Positions 7,985-18,276 of a DNA stretch of 64,000 nt are shown piece after piece. The notes beneath the pieces were generated by a model. The model was not told the DNA's origin, did not search any database, and worked only from the letters and a program-made list of their open reading frames with translations. The DNA lies in the NCBI GenBank assembly GCA_016713025.1, contig JADJPZ010000002.1, positions 496,001 to 560,000 on the forward strand, in the 5' to 3' direction. The translations under genes were made by a program, and so were the position numbers. The stretch is from Saprospiraceae bacterium. Lineage in GTDB: Bacteria > Bacteroidota > Bacteroidia > Chitinophagales > Saprospiraceae. Position 1 is the first letter of the stretch; every line of letters begins with the position of its first letter.

Positions 7985-10900
7985 TCAAAAATCCACGCCA
8001 AAACTCAAAAACAACTTGGGTTTTTGAACTGTTCTGGTTTCAATACCCCAGGCATAGTCGGCTTTTATAAAATAGCCTAGTAATTGAGTACGCAAACCCA
8101 CCCCATAGCCCATTACCAATGGATCTCTGAAATACTCAAGATCCAATGTGATGAGAGGCGGACTTGAAAGTTGCAACCTGTTGAGAGGATTTTCTGCTCC
8201 AAATGGTGAAGGTCCATGCCACGCCAAACCCGCATCAAAAAAGCCGGTAATCTGTAAGTTTTTGAAAAATGAAGCTCCTTTATTATTTCCAAGAATGTAC
8301 TGCATAAATGGTATGCGCAACTCAGAGTTGGAAAGTAAAAAGGAAGCACCGTTTCTGATATTATTGTTGAAGCCACGCAAGTGAAAAGAATTGACCTTAT
8401 AAGCAAAACTCCCTTCTTCCCGTATGGGGATGCTATTATCAAATTTTGGTAGAATCCAGTTTTCCACTCCACCTAAAAAGTACAACATCTTTTGAGAACC
8501 CAAAGATGTAGCACCTGCGGCTCTCAACGCAAGGACAGACTTCCCAAGCAGTGGAATATAATGTCTGGCATCAAAACCGAATAAAGCAGTAAACCCTCTG
8601 GATGCATCAAATTTAAACCCATCGATTACCTGCAAGTCAAACTGATTAATGATCTCGCTGTAAAATTTGTATCTTGTACCATTTTTAATGTTCAGAGCAG
8701 CGTCATGAGTGTTGTCATATATGTATTCGACCCTCAGGCTTATTCTTTTTTCGCTGGCTGCAGGCGCTTCAAATGAATTGGTTTCTGTGCTTAGTGCCAG
8801 AAATCTGTCAAGCCTTAGAGTTGAAGTAGCTCTGACACTCCTGTAGATGTCAAATGGATATCTCATCTGGAACATACCTAAAAGAGCCGTTTTTTTAGAC
8901 CTTGACAGGAATGATTGATTAGCATCAGGTTCTGAATTGTAAGTATTTGATTTTCTATACAATGCAATTTTTTTGTCAATAAGGGATTTTTTATTATCAA
9001 AAACAAGAAAATACTCTGATCCATTTAAGCTTGTAGGAATCCTTACCCCACCTTCAATATTGTAGTCTTCAAACAAATCCCTGATGTTGGCCTTAAGTAA
9101 AAGTCCCATAGGTGTGGTAAGCAATTGCTGTCTGTCTCCTGTATAACTTTCCAGACCTTCAAACAAAATATCATTGTCCAGTTTTGTGGTAATATTACTC
9201 AGTCCGAATTTATTATTTGCGGCAATGGCTCTGTTGTTATTAAACGGCTCGACCTGCTTAATTTCGGAAGGATTATTGATAGAAAGACGAAAATTATTGC
9301 CACTGGTTTCAGCATCCGCTTGTTTGATTTTTATCGGCTCCAATTCCACAGGGTCGGCATATTTTGTCTGAAATTTGTATTCGTCAGGGATACTAGTATC
9401 TTTAGAAATAGGTTCATCGATCAGTGGAATAAAAGCTTTTTGACTTTCTGTTCCGGAAACAGCCGACTGTGTAGTGTGTGGTACGACTGATGCTAAAAAA
9501 TCTGTTTTTTCTTTATAAAACTTATACATACCATCTTTATAATATGTAGTGATGTATACTCCTGAGCCTGCAACGGCATGGTGCCTGATAAGATTTCTGT
9601 CCAGATCGCTGAAAGCATATGTTTGATTATTTTTCAGATCCAGAATATATGAGTTTATCATTCCTGAAGCATCACCGGTAAAGACCAGTTTGCCATCGCC
9701 GGCAGGGAAAGGGAATCTTTCATTGATCCATGATGTGGCAGTGAGTCGCTGTAATTCTTTTGAACCATCAGGCAGAAAAAAAATGTCAAACTTATCTAAT
9801 GGTAGTATAGTATCGAGTCGTACAGATTCGATATCCTGATTTTTACGGTTAGATGAAAAAAGGATACCTTTTTTACCATCGATTGTAGTGTACAGTGCAT
9901 CCAGATCGTCATAATAATCGTTTGTAATTTTTTCAAAATTGCGATTTTTTGACTTATAGAGTACCAGATCTGAGAATCCGTCAAGGCTGGCCGACATAAT
10001 ATAATCCAGATCATTTAAGTAACTGATGCTGTATATTCTTTGAAAATCCGTAGGGATGATTTGTTCCATTTTTTCACCTGAATCAAGCCTGTATTTGACC
10101 AATTTGATCACATCTCGGTGTTCATAAGCAAAAGTAATTTCGGGTTTTGAAGGATGCCAGGCAAGTAGAGGATAATTATAATCTGTCTCCTGAAATACAT
10201 TTTTGTATCCATATTTGAAAATGATCTTCTCTTCACCTGACTTTATATCTCTTACTACAATTTTGAATTTTCCCTGATCATTGTGCGCGTAGAGCAATTC
10301 ATCACCTTTTGGATTGAGCACTATACTGGAAATGGGGCTATACTTTTTATTTCCAAGTTTTACTTCTGCAGATTTTGATTTTGGAATAAATTTTTCTTTT
10401 TCAGAATTGAAGTATTGAGTATAATACTTTGACCATTCTTTCTTTAATTCCGGAAGACTTACATTCAATATGTATTCGAAACTATTTTCGGTACCTCTGC
10501 TTATCTTAGTAAGGTAGAGTAGGTTTGAAATGGCAGACTTTCCATAGTTCTGGTCAATATAGAACCAAAATGAATGACCGGCAACTCTGGGAAATGCCTC
10601 TTCCATCTTAGCAAACTGGTGGTATTTTTTATTCCTTTTCCAGATATCGCGGAGTTCATCTTCTATATAATAATTCCAGTTGGATGCGGCATATGCTACG
10701 ATACCTTGTTTGTACCATTCAGGTATATTCAGAAGGAGTGCATTTTGGATGACTTCCTGAATATTGGTTCCAAAAAGCATATTATTAAGGTAAACTGTCG
10801 CAATACCTTCCCGGATTTTCTTTCGCAGATTGTGATGATTTCCATCAAAATAGACAAACATTTTGTTGCCAACAATTTTGGTTTCGCCGGTTTTATTGAC

Positions 10901-11224
10901 AAATGTCTCTTCAGTACCTATATTACTTTGTTTAAGGTCAGAAACATCAACATATACAATAATTTCGATTTTATCATTCATGCGATGTTCGAGCACTCTT
11001 TGAATCTCTTCATGATCCATTTCAGCCATCTGAATGGTCGGATGAGCTATGTTACGCGCTTTTCCATACCAGTAAGTAATAAAATTTTCAGTTTCATATT
11101 GCCACCAGTTTTTAAAATCATCATGATATTGCACTCTGTTTTTACCAAACTCAGTATTGATGCTTTGACCGTGAGTGACAAAAGCTGACAATGACAACCA
11201 AAATATGAAAACCGTATTTCTCAT
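7985..11224 (-). CDS. Secreted TolB-like propeller protein fused to outer-membrane beta-barrel
   Basis: The protein has 1079 residues. A signal peptide (about 1-20) is followed by a region of about 250 residues resembling a peptidase-like TPR-free domain (EIIVYVDVSDL, then IPEWYKQGIVAYAA, the position of the gluzincin active site, but without HExxH). Residues about 290-570 form PD40/TolB-like propeller blades, for example LAWHPSKPEITFAYEHRD and GILFSSNRKNQD. Residues about 750-1079 form a BamA/D15-like barrel ending in aromatic FGVDF, the signature of an outer-membrane strand. It is expected in the outer membrane with the propeller in the periplasm. The role is unknown. It is a single gene, divergent from dnaX. 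Confidence 0.7.
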   Translation of the reverse strand: MRNTVFIFWLSLSAFVTHGQSINTEFGKNRVQYHDDFKNWWQYETENFITYWYGKARNIAHPTIQMAEMDHEEIQRVLEHRMNDKIEIIVYVDVSDLKQSNIGTEETFVNKTGETKIVGNKMFVYFDGNHHNLRKKIREGIATVYLNNMLFGTNIQEVIQNALLLNIPEWYKQGIVAYAASNWNYYIEDELRDIWKRNKKYHQFAKMEEAFPRVAGHSFWFYIDQNYGKSAISNLLYLTKISRGTENSFEYILNVSLPELKKEWSKYYTQYFNSEKEKFIPKSKSAEVKLGNKKYSPISSIVLNPKGDELLYAHNDQGKFKIVVRDIKSGEEKIIFKYGYKNVFQETDYNYPLLAWHPSKPEITFAYEHRDVIKLVKYRLDSGEKMEQIIPTDFQRIYSISYLNDLDYIMSASLDGFSDLVLYKSKNRNFEKITNDYYDDLDALYTTIDGKKGILFSSNRKNQDIESVRLDTILPLDKFDIFFLPDGSKELQRLTATSWINERFPFPAGDGKLVFTGDASGMINSYILDLKNNQTYAFSDLDRNLIRHHAVAGSGVYITTYYKDGMYKFYKEKTDFLASVVPHTTQSAVSGTESQKAFIPLIDEPISKDTSIPDEYKFQTKYADPVELEPIKIKQADAETSGNNFRLSINNPSEIKQVEPFNNNRAIAANNKFGLSNITTKLDNDILFEGLESYTGDRQQLLTTPMGLLLKANIRDLFEDYNIEGGVRIPTSLNGSEYFLVFDNKKSLIDKKIALYRKSNTYNSEPDANQSFLSRSKKTALLGMFQMRYPFDIYRSVRATSTLRLDRFLALSTETNSFEAPAASEKRISLRVEYIYDNTHDAALNIKNGTRYKFYSEIINQFDLQVIDGFKFDASRGFTALFGFDARHYIPLLGKSVLALRAAGATSLGSQKMLYFLGGVENWILPKFDNSIPIREEGSFAYKVNSFHLRGFNNNIRNGASFLLSNSELRIPFMQYILGNNKGASFFKNLQITGFFDAGLAWHGPSPFGAENPLNRLQLSSPPLITLDLEYFRDPLVMGYGVGLRTQLLGYFIKADYAWGIETRTVQKPKLFLSFGVDF

Positions 11225-11333
11225 TGTGATGCAAAGTACAAAAAGAAAGATTAAAAATGGATCAAAAGTTTTAAAATTCTATAGATTTTAACATTCTGTA
11301 TCAGGATACAGCATTTAATCTCATATTTTTTTA

Positions 11334-11341
11334 TATTTTTG
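11334..11341 (+). promoter_or_regulatory. Candidate -7 element of dnaX promoter
   Basis: TATTTTTG fits the Bacteroidota TAnnTTTG -7 consensus and lies 79 bases before the dnaX ATG. I see no clear TTG at the -33 spacing, so support is partial. Confidence 0.35.
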
Positions 11342-11419
11342 TGGCTTGTTGAGACTGGCGAGTGTAAGACAAATTTCTTTTATTCAGATCCTGTTCTAAC
11401 ATAAAATCAATCTTAGAGT

Positions 11420-13195
11420 ATGAGCAATTTTGTGGTTTCTGCACGTAAATACAGGCCTACTACTTTTGATGAAGTGGTTGGACAGGACCACGTTGCCAAA
11501 ACACTCAAAAATGCCCTGCAAACGGAGCACCTGGCGCATGCTTTTCTATTTACCGGTCCGCGAGGAGTAGGCAAAACAACATGTGCAAGGATTCTTGCAA
11601 AAATTATCAACTGCGAAAACCCCATAAATAAAGTCGAAGCATGTAATCAGTGTTCGTCATGTAAGGCTTTTAATGACAACTCTTCATTTAATATACTTGA
11701 GTTGGACGCAGCTTCCAACAATAGCGTAGAAAATATACGGACACTAATCGAACAGGTTCGTTTTCAGCCTCAGAATGGAAAATATAAGGTATTTATCATT
11801 GACGAGGTTCATATGTTGTCTTCACAGGCATTCAATGCATTTCTGAAAACCCTTGAAGAACCGCCATCCTATGTGATTTTTATACTTGCCACGACGGAAA
11901 AGCACAAAATCATCCCCACTATACTTTCAAGGTGTCAGATATTTGACTTCAAAAGAATTCAACTTTCCGATACGGTAACTCAATTGGAAAAAATAGCTCA
12001 GAAAGAAGGTATTACTGCTGAGCTGGAGGCTTTGCATACTATAGCAGTAAAAGCAGATGGTGCGATGAGAGATGCACTCACTATTTTTGACAAAATTTCG
12101 AGTTCGACGGATGGCACTATTACCTATAAAGATGTAGTAGCCAACCTGAATTTGCTTGATTATGAATATTACTTCCGTATCACTGATGCCTGTTTGAGAG
12201 AAGATATCACCAGTGTACTCCTTACACTCAACGAAATTGTCAAACTGGGATTTGATGCAGAGTATTTTGTAGTGGGTCTTGCAGAGCATTTCAGAGATTT
12301 GCTGATAGCTAAAGTTCCAGCTACATTAAATATCCTTGAGGCCAGCGATGACTTGAAACTTAGATATAAAAATCAGGCAGCCTTAGCGACCACCTCCTTT
12401 TTGCTGTCCGGGCTTAATATTCTCAACAAGTGCGATGTCGATCTGGTGCGTGCTAAAAATAAAAGACTGCAGGTCGAGCTTGCTTTGAGTAAACTTACCT
12501 ATCTCAACAGGGCAACAAACATTGAAATTTTCGGAAGTTCCGCCGAATCTCAGGAAAAAAAAACTAAAGTCCTGAACGAGTCCGGTGTCTCGCAACCTGA
12601 AAAACCTACTGAGTCATCAGTACAAACTGCTCCGGTACCTGATTTAAGCCCCACTTCAGCAATCAGTACTGAATCTAATCCAGCTTCGCATGACACTCCA
12701 TTAAATATACAAAAAAGGTCCTCATCTACCCTGACAGGTGGATTAAAAATGACAGATATTGCATCCATAAAAGCATCCATAAAACAGACGGAAGAAGTGC
12801 GGTCTGCAGCAAGGAAAACCATCTCTTTGGAGCTTATCAAGGAGATATGGTCAAATTACTCAGAGCACAACCCATCAAAAAGTGTTCAATCAGCGCTCAA
12901 CTTAGCCATTTTGAATCTGGATGGGAAAACTATTTCTATTAAGGTGCCCACCATCGTTTCTAAAGAAATGATTTTGCAGGAGTCAAACCTTATTGACAAG
13001 CTCAGGGAAGATCTTGGAATGACAGACCTGACATTTGAGATAGATGTTGACAAAACCTTGTTTCCGGATTTTGAAGATACCAAACCTGTCCAGTTGTTGA
13101 CACAGAAAGAAAGGTATATATTGATGCTGGAAAAAAACCAAAGTCTAGGATCACTTACCAAAAAACTGGGTCTAAAATTAGATACCGAAATATAA
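11420..13195 (+). CDS. dnaX: DNA polymerase III subunit gamma/tau
   Basis: The protein has 591 residues. It is the clamp-loader ATPase that couples the polymerase core and loads the beta clamp. Walker A GPRGVGKTT lies at residues 46-54, the zinc-binding cysteines are C65, C75, C78 and C81, and Walker B is IIDEVHML. The SRC arginine-finger motif (ILSRCQIF) lies near residue 170. The clamp-loader domain III follows to about 360. Then comes a low-complexity Ser/Pro/Thr linker (about 385-435) and a C-terminal tau-like domain (about 455-591). No A-rich slippage site was noted that would force a short gamma form. The gene stands alone, head to head with the large barrel protein gene and convergent with the cyclotransferase gene. 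Confidence 0.95.
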   Translation: MSNFVVSARKYRPTTFDEVVGQDHVAKTLKNALQTEHLAHAFLFTGPRGVGKTTCARILAKIINCENPINKVEACNQCSSCKAFNDNSSFNILELDAASNNSVENIRTLIEQVRFQPQNGKYKVFIIDEVHMLSSQAFNAFLKTLEEPPSYVIFILATTEKHKIIPTILSRCQIFDFKRIQLSDTVTQLEKIAQKEGITAELEALHTIAVKADGAMRDALTIFDKISSSTDGTITYKDVVANLNLLDYEYYFRITDACLREDITSVLLTLNEIVKLGFDAEYFVVGLAEHFRDLLIAKVPATLNILEASDDLKLRYKNQAALATTSFLLSGLNILNKCDVDLVRAKNKRLQVELALSKLTYLNRATNIEIFGSSAESQEKKTKVLNESGVSQPEKPTESSVQTAPVPDLSPTSAISTESNPASHDTPLNIQKRSSSTLTGGLKMTDIASIKASIKQTEEVRSAARKTISLELIKEIWSNYSEHNPSKSVQSALNLAILNLDGKTISIKVPTIVSKEMILQESNLIDKLREDLGMTDLTFEIDVDKTLFPDFEDTKPVQLLTQKERYILMLEKNQSLGSLTKKLGLKLDTEI

Positions 13196-13292
13196 ATAAA
13201 GAAGGGATATAGTTTTCAATGCTCTGATAACAAAATTAAGCTGCTACTTTACAAAATCTAAATTATTATAGTTATCTTTATCATACCATGAA

Positions 13293-14351
13293 TCATAATT
13301 TGACCTCATACATCTTACCCCAATATTTACCTGTGATAAAAAATGTTTTTGAAGCAGGATTGTAAGCTATTCCATTTAACACTTCGCCGTCCTGATTTTC
13401 ATTTTTGAGTGCTGAAAGATCGTAGACTGCTATGACTTTGCCAGATTTTGCTTCTAATTTGGCAATCTGATTGGTAGTGTAGATATTGGCGTATATGAAT
13501 CCATCTACATATTCAAGTTCATTGAGATACTGCACTTCATTGGGTCCTGCAAATACAGATATAATCTTTTCAACAGCAAAAGTTTCCGGATGGACGTAGG
13601 TGAGTTTGTTAGAACCATCACTTACTATAAGCGATGTGCCATCATTTGTCAATCCCCAACCTTCGCCCGTGATAGTCCTGAATCCTGCTTTTTTCAGGAG
13701 ATTTAATTGTTCATCGTATACAAAACAGGTAGATTCCTTCCAAGTGATCTGATAGACTTTATTATTCAGAATAGTAAGGCCTTCGCCAAAATACTCAGGG
13801 GCTAGAGGTATCGATTTTATATTTTGTCCAGTTTTATGATTTACTTTTTTTATCGTGGATTCATTGTATTGCCCTGTACTTTCATATAAGACACCATTGG
13901 CAAATTCTAATCCCTGAGTATAGGATTTTTTGTCATGTGCTATTTGGGATAATTTGTTAAAGTTTGCTGATGTAGGATTTATATCGGATGTAATAACAAA
14001 TGGCAGTGAAACTGTTTTAGATTTTTTGCCATCATGTACTGTTATTTCTGCAGTATGATACCCTAAAGGTAGACCACTAGTATTGATAGTATAGCCGAAA
14101 TTACTTTTTGCATCTGCCTTGTTGCCCGGGTATCTTACTATGACAGAATCCACATCTGAAAGCTTTTCTTCATTGAGCTTGATCATAAGTGGCGCTCCTA
14201 TCGCTACTTTGGAATTGACATCCGGAGACACAACGATATCAGAATATCTCCATTCTTTCTTTTCCCGTGGATACAATATAGCAATTATTGATATGATAAT
14301 AGTAGCTATGATAATGTAAATGATGTTTTTGCTGATGGGTTTTTTTGACAT
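13293..14351 (-). CDS. Glutaminyl-peptide cyclotransferase (glutamine cyclotransferase)
   Basis: The protein has 352 residues. A membrane anchor (about 9-26, rich in Ile) is followed by an Ig-like segment to about 125. The five-bladed propeller of the plant/bacterial-type glutamine cyclotransferase family (PF05096) then follows: YTQGLEFANGVLYESTGQY, YFGEGLTILNNKVYQITWKE, GEGWGLTNDGTSLIVSDGS, LNELEYVDGFIYANIY and VLNGIAYNPASKTFFITGKYW. It converts N-terminal Gln of peptides to pyroglutamate, acting outside the cytoplasm. The Glu in the GEGLT/QGLEF blades corresponds to catalytic positions of the family. In Bacteroidota this activity is often linked to the pyroglutamate N-termini of exported proteins. 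It lies 6 bases after the YdeI-like gene on the same strand. Confidence 0.9.
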   Translation of the reverse strand: MSKKPISKNIIYIIIATIIISIIAILYPREKKEWRYSDIVVSPDVNSKVAIGAPLMIKLNEEKLSDVDSVIVRYPGNKADAKSNFGYTINTSGLPLGYHTAEITVHDGKKSKTVSLPFVITSDINPTSANFNKLSQIAHDKKSYTQGLEFANGVLYESTGQYNESTIKKVNHKTGQNIKSIPLAPEYFGEGLTILNNKVYQITWKESTCFVYDEQLNLLKKAGFRTITGEGWGLTNDGTSLIVSDGSNKLTYVHPETFAVEKIISVFAGPNEVQYLNELEYVDGFIYANIYTTNQIAKLEAKSGKVIAVYDLSALKNENQDGEVLNGIAYNPASKTFFITGKYWGKMYEVKL

Positions 14352-14357
14352 AAGAAG

Positions 14358-14875
14358 TTAAAATTTATTATAATCTCTGAGTGCTTCATACAGCATTTTA
14401 TGATCCAGTTTACCAGCATTGGCAATCAGGTGATCGGCAATGACCAGTGATTTTCGGATCTTAATTTCGCTGCTTTTTATTTTATTGATCACATATATCA
14501 GGTTGCGTTGTTTACCTGGGGTCAATGCATGAAAATATTCGTAAGCCTGATAATCCTGAGCCAATACTTCATTCAACTCATCGGGCATAGGCATACCATA
14601 ATCGGAAGTATCTTTGGACATGCTGACTTTGATCTCGTGGTGCTCAGGAAGATTGATCTTTTGACGTTTTCTTTATTGAGGAGGACAAACCAGGTACCTT
14701 TGTTGGGCATCAGCGCACAATGTATAGTTAGCTGACCATTGATGGTACAAATCACCCTCCTGTCTGTTCCTTGTGTAAATTCGGTAGCTATGACGTTGGG
14801 TACATCAAAATACCAGCCCCAAAGCGGAGAAGACTGAAATCGGGACAAAGTTGTAGCAAAATTGACTGTTTCCAT
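14358..14875 (-). pseudogene. YdeI/OmpD-associated (DUF1905 + OmdA) protein, frameshifted
   Basis: The two halves of one gene of about 172 codons are in different frames. The N-terminal half (14875 to about 14660) is a DUF1905 barrel with TINGQLTIHCALMPNKGTWFVLLNKENVK. The C-terminal half (about 14660 to 14358) is the OmdA region with TSDYGMPMPDELNEVL and HALTPGKQRNLIYVINK. Adding one base to the T4 run at 14659-14662 joins them as NKENVKKINLPEHHEI, the expected family sequence. The family is also called bacteriocin-protection-like, but its biochemical role is not established. The start codon overlaps the stop of the glucanotransferase gene (TAATG), so the two are probably co-transcribed. Confidence 0.75.
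14659..14662 (-). other. Putative -1 frameshift in YdeI-like gene
   Basis: Four A residues on the coding strand. Five would restore the DUF1905-OmdA reading frame. Confidence 0.65.
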
Positions 14876-17547
14876 TATCGACCTGACTGCATTACCATAA
14901 CCTTAATTTTTTCATTAAGTTCATCGGCATGAATCAGGTCTTCTATCGGTAAGTGAAATCTGTACTTCCAGTAATGTTTTGGATTGCTGGGTTCATTGAT
15001 TTGTTCTTCGGTAGCCACAGGCCTTCTCAATCGGGAATCCATACCTACAAGATCCTGAATCGGGAAAATAGCCAGCATACTCGGGGAAGATAAATGTTCA
15101 TCAACGATAGTCTGAACAATATTTTCACCACATACCATAGGGGTAAGCCCGTGCCAATGGAGATAATTGTAATAGAAATCTTTGGCATTTTCATGGTCAT
15201 TTTCCCACCAACCTCTGATGGTAGACATATCATGACAGGAAGGACTACAGACTGAAAAATAGGGATATGAGCGCACATTTCCAAATTTAGTATTTCCCTT
15301 GGGCATACGTTGTATTTCGAGCGACATGATATTCATATCTTTCATGACTCCCGGTACGGAGTTGGGTATCATGCCGAGATCCTCACCACAGATCAGCATA
15401 TCGCTGGCATCCAGTATGGCAGGAAGTTTCCATAATGCCTGCTGTTTCCAGTATTCATCATGCCGATAGAAGAAATAGTCATCGTGTATACGTGAAATAG
15501 CTCCTTTTAAACTATCATCCAAATGTGTGTATGATGTCGTCGTGCTTAATGTGATCCGGGGATTGAACATACTGAAATTACTTCCCGGCTCAGGTATCAG
15601 CAAAATTTCTGTAAGTAAGCTCAACAGTTGTTTTTCGTATCTCTGGTAATCAGTATTTTTAGTTACAAAGGCATTTATATCCTTTTGAGTTGCAAAAGAT
15701 GGCTTAAAGCGAATCTTACCATACTCATTTCTTGTGAAAAAGGCTTCAAATACCTTTTCTGCATCCTTGCCAAAATATCTGTTCAGAAGATCATCGGTAA
15801 TATATGGTTCATACAATCTGCTGAGATCTCCATGGATACCATATGATCTGATTTCATCTATAGTCAAAGGAAGCCTGGGGTTGAACATACCTAATGTACC
15901 TTCAACTTGCTGGAAAGGTATCTGCCAAATTCTAAAAAATCCAAGAATGTGATCTATCCGCAATGCATCAAAGTATCTGTTCAACATCTGCATCCTTTTT
16001 TTCCACCACATGAAGTCATCTTTAGCCATGACAGACCAATTGTACGTAGGAAATCCCCAGTTTTGACCCAGTGTGGAGTAATCATCCGGTGGTGCCCCTG
16101 CCTGTTCGTTCATATTGAATAGCTGAGGCTCTACCCAAGCATCACAACTATATCTGTAGATACCTATCGGCAAGTCTCCTTTGATAATTACTGACTTACT
16201 TCTGGCATAATCCCTCGCTTCAGTAAGTTGTTTGTCTGCGTGATACTGTACGAAAAAATAAAACTGTATTTCTTTATATGCCGGATAGCCATCGTTGCAT
16301 AAAGACCTGATCAATTCAGGACTATACACAGCATATTCATCCCAATCATTAAAATTGATGGTACTATACTTATCCCTCAGATGACAGAAAGCGGCATATG
16401 GCTTGATCCATGATTCATTTCTTTCTATGTACTCCTGAATACCATTGTTATGGATGAAAGATGTGTATTCCTGATTGAAAAGTATTTTCAGAAATCTGAA
16501 TTTAGCTTCAAGCACTTTTTCAAAATCTACGGTAGTACCGTTATTGAGATCAGCCTGTAGTTGTAAAAAAGCTTTATGATCATTTTTATTTTTGAAATGC
16601 GCGATTGACTGAAGATGAATGTATAAAGGATGCAGGGCAAAAACAGAGATCGCAGCATATGGATAAGAATCCTGCCATGTTTTGTTGGCAATAGTATCAT
16701 TGACGGGTAATATCTGAATGATTTTAAGTCCGGTATTGTGCGCCCAGTCTGTGAGTAACTTTAAGTCTGAAAACTCACCAATACCAAATCCCTGTTGGCT
16801 CCGCAGTGAAAACACCGGAATAGAAACGCCAGCCCCACGCCACACAGAATCTTTATATTGAAACTTTTCATCTGTGACGATGATATGATTATTTGAATTT
16901 TGGTGTAGTACAAAATGACACTTTCTATTGCTTCCGTCTTCCCAAAGTTTTACTGAGTTTTCTTTCGGATCCAGTACTACGTATTTATACTCGATGCGTA
17001 TATCAGTACCGTCAAAGGGCAAACTCACCTTCCACAAAGGAAAATCTGTTTCGTCCATCCATAAAGGCTTCAGCCATGAACCGAGCTCAGGTATATTGCC
17101 TATGATACCAAATTTGAGATCGGATTGGATCATTGCTGAGTGAAGACAGAAAGTCAGTTGGTTTTTAGGTTTCTTTTGAGGCTTCTTACTTGCTGATTCA
17201 GTTATTTCTCTTCTGAAAATTGACTTTGAAAAAGCGGTAGACAAAAACGCATTGGCTTCATTTGCACGTGGTCTCCATTTATCCTCAATATAAACGTTAC
17301 CCGGGCCCAAGCCTTGCAATTTTCGATTTTTTCCCCATTCCTTCAGAATGACAACTTCGTTTTTTAGCAGAATATATTTATAATTCAAAACCGCTGAATC
17401 CTTTAATTCCAACGTTCCTGACCAATTTTCTCCATCATTAGTCTGAAAATATTGAATTTTGTCGGTTTCTGTAGAATCAGAAGAATATTGAACACCAATC
17501 TGCTCCCCGTACACCGTTCTGTAATGCAGATGAAAATGTAAAAACAT
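14875..17547 (-). CDS. malQ: 4-alpha-glucanotransferase (amylomaltase, GH77) with two CBM20 domains
   Basis: The protein has 890 residues. It transfers alpha-1,4-glucan segments in maltodextrin/glycogen metabolism. Two starch-binding CBM20-like modules occupy about residues 1-105 and 130-235; each ends in a Trp/Lys-rich strand (WGKNRKL, WEDGSNRKCHF). The GH77 catalytic barrel starts near residue 250 (GVSIPVFSLRSQQGFGIGEFSDL). The nucleophile Asp lies in DALRIDHILGFFRIW and the acid/base Glu in LICGEDLGMIP. The downstream DxMSTIRGWWE segment is also typical. The N-terminal CBM20 pair is usual for the plant DPE2-like and Bacteroidota type. No signal peptide is seen, so it should be cytoplasmic. 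It is first in a run with the YdeI-like and cyclotransferase genes. Confidence 0.92.
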   Translation of the reverse strand: MFLHFHLHYRTVYGEQIGVQYSSDSTETDKIQYFQTNDGENWSGTLELKDSAVLNYKYILLKNEVVILKEWGKNRKLQGLGPGNVYIEDKWRPRANEANAFLSTAFSKSIFRREITESASKKPQKKPKNQLTFCLHSAMIQSDLKFGIIGNIPELGSWLKPLWMDETDFPLWKVSLPFDGTDIRIEYKYVVLDPKENSVKLWEDGSNRKCHFVLHQNSNNHIIVTDEKFQYKDSVWRGAGVSIPVFSLRSQQGFGIGEFSDLKLLTDWAHNTGLKIIQILPVNDTIANKTWQDSYPYAAISVFALHPLYIHLQSIAHFKNKNDHKAFLQLQADLNNGTTVDFEKVLEAKFRFLKILFNQEYTSFIHNNGIQEYIERNESWIKPYAAFCHLRDKYSTINFNDWDEYAVYSPELIRSLCNDGYPAYKEIQFYFFVQYHADKQLTEARDYARSKSVIIKGDLPIGIYRYSCDAWVEPQLFNMNEQAGAPPDDYSTLGQNWGFPTYNWSVMAKDDFMWWKKRMQMLNRYFDALRIDHILGFFRIWQIPFQQVEGTLGMFNPRLPLTIDEIRSYGIHGDLSRLYEPYITDDLLNRYFGKDAEKVFEAFFTRNEYGKIRFKPSFATQKDINAFVTKNTDYQRYEKQLLSLLTEILLIPEPGSNFSMFNPRITLSTTTSYTHLDDSLKGAISRIHDDYFFYRHDEYWKQQALWKLPAILDASDMLICGEDLGMIPNSVPGVMKDMNIMSLEIQRMPKGNTKFGNVRSYPYFSVCSPSCHDMSTIRGWWENDHENAKDFYYNYLHWHGLTPMVCGENIVQTIVDEHLSSPSMLAIFPIQDLVGMDSRLRRPVATEEQINEPSNPKHYWKYRFHLPIEDLIHADELNEKIKVMVMQSGR

Positions 17548-17733
17548 ATGAAAGTTTTCTTAGGCTTTAATTCAAATTCACAATATTTATCAATCTAAAT
17601 ATTGAGTAAAAAAGATATTAGTGGCAAATATACACTAAGTGTGAGTTAAATACTTAAAATTAGATAAAAAGTTTCATATTGTAGTTCAAAATTTACATAT
17701 TTTAAAACAGAATGAACAGGTAATCTGTTAGAA

Positions 17734-18276
17734 GTGAAATCATATGTTTTTAGAGTAAGAATATTTTTTTTGTGTATCTTAAATCTGTTATCTGGTCGTC
17801 AGATTTATGGTCAATTCCCTAAAACTGCTTCATGTCAGAATACAACATTTGACAAGAAGGTTCATAGCTATTTGTCATACAGTGTGCCGGTAATCAGTGT
17901 TAAAGATGCTTTTCTCAAAAAATCAGACGTAATTTTCCTTGATGCCCGGGAAATTCATGAATATGATATATCCCATATCCCTGAATCAAGATATGTAGGA
18001 TATGATAAATTTAAAATAGAAAACATTAAGGACATCCCAAAAGATAAAAAAATAGTTGTGTATTGTTCTATAGGTTATAGAAGTGAAATCATTGCTACCA
18101 AGATGAAAGAGGCCGGATATAAAAATGTGTACAATCTTTACGGCAGTATCTTTGAATGGGCCAATAATAATTACACCCTCGCTGACAAAAAAGGTAAAAC
18201 TACCAACAGAATTCATACTTTCAATAGAAAGTGGAGTCAATGGGTTTTAAATCCTGATTTAGAAAAAATATGGTAA
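17734..18276 (+). CDS. Exported rhodanese-like protein
   Basis: The protein has 180 residues from a GTG start, the only start that keeps the signal-like hydrophobic N-terminus (residues 8-22). The rhodanese domain occupies about residues 50-150, with the DAREIHEYDISHIPES helix and active-site loop CSIGYRS, whose Cys would carry the persulfide. The loop length fits sulfurtransferases rather than Cdc25-like phosphatases. The C-terminal 25 residues (FNRKWSQWVL) are an extension. It probably acts in the periplasm. No partner gene is adjacent. The donor and acceptor cannot be told from sequence. Confidence 0.82.
   Translation: MKSYVFRVRIFFLCILNLLSGRQIYGQFPKTASCQNTTFDKKVHSYLSYSVPVISVKDAFLKKSDVIFLDAREIHEYDISHIPESRYVGYDKFKIENIKDIPKDKKIVVYCSIGYRSEIIATKMKEAGYKNVYNLYGSIFEWANNNYTLADKKGKTTNRIHTFNRKWSQWVLNPDLEKIW

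Noticed and set aside
10574..11188. Plus-strand ORF of 204 codons opposite the large barrel protein gene
   Set aside because: It lies wholly inside a well-supported minus-strand gene and its translation shows no family features.
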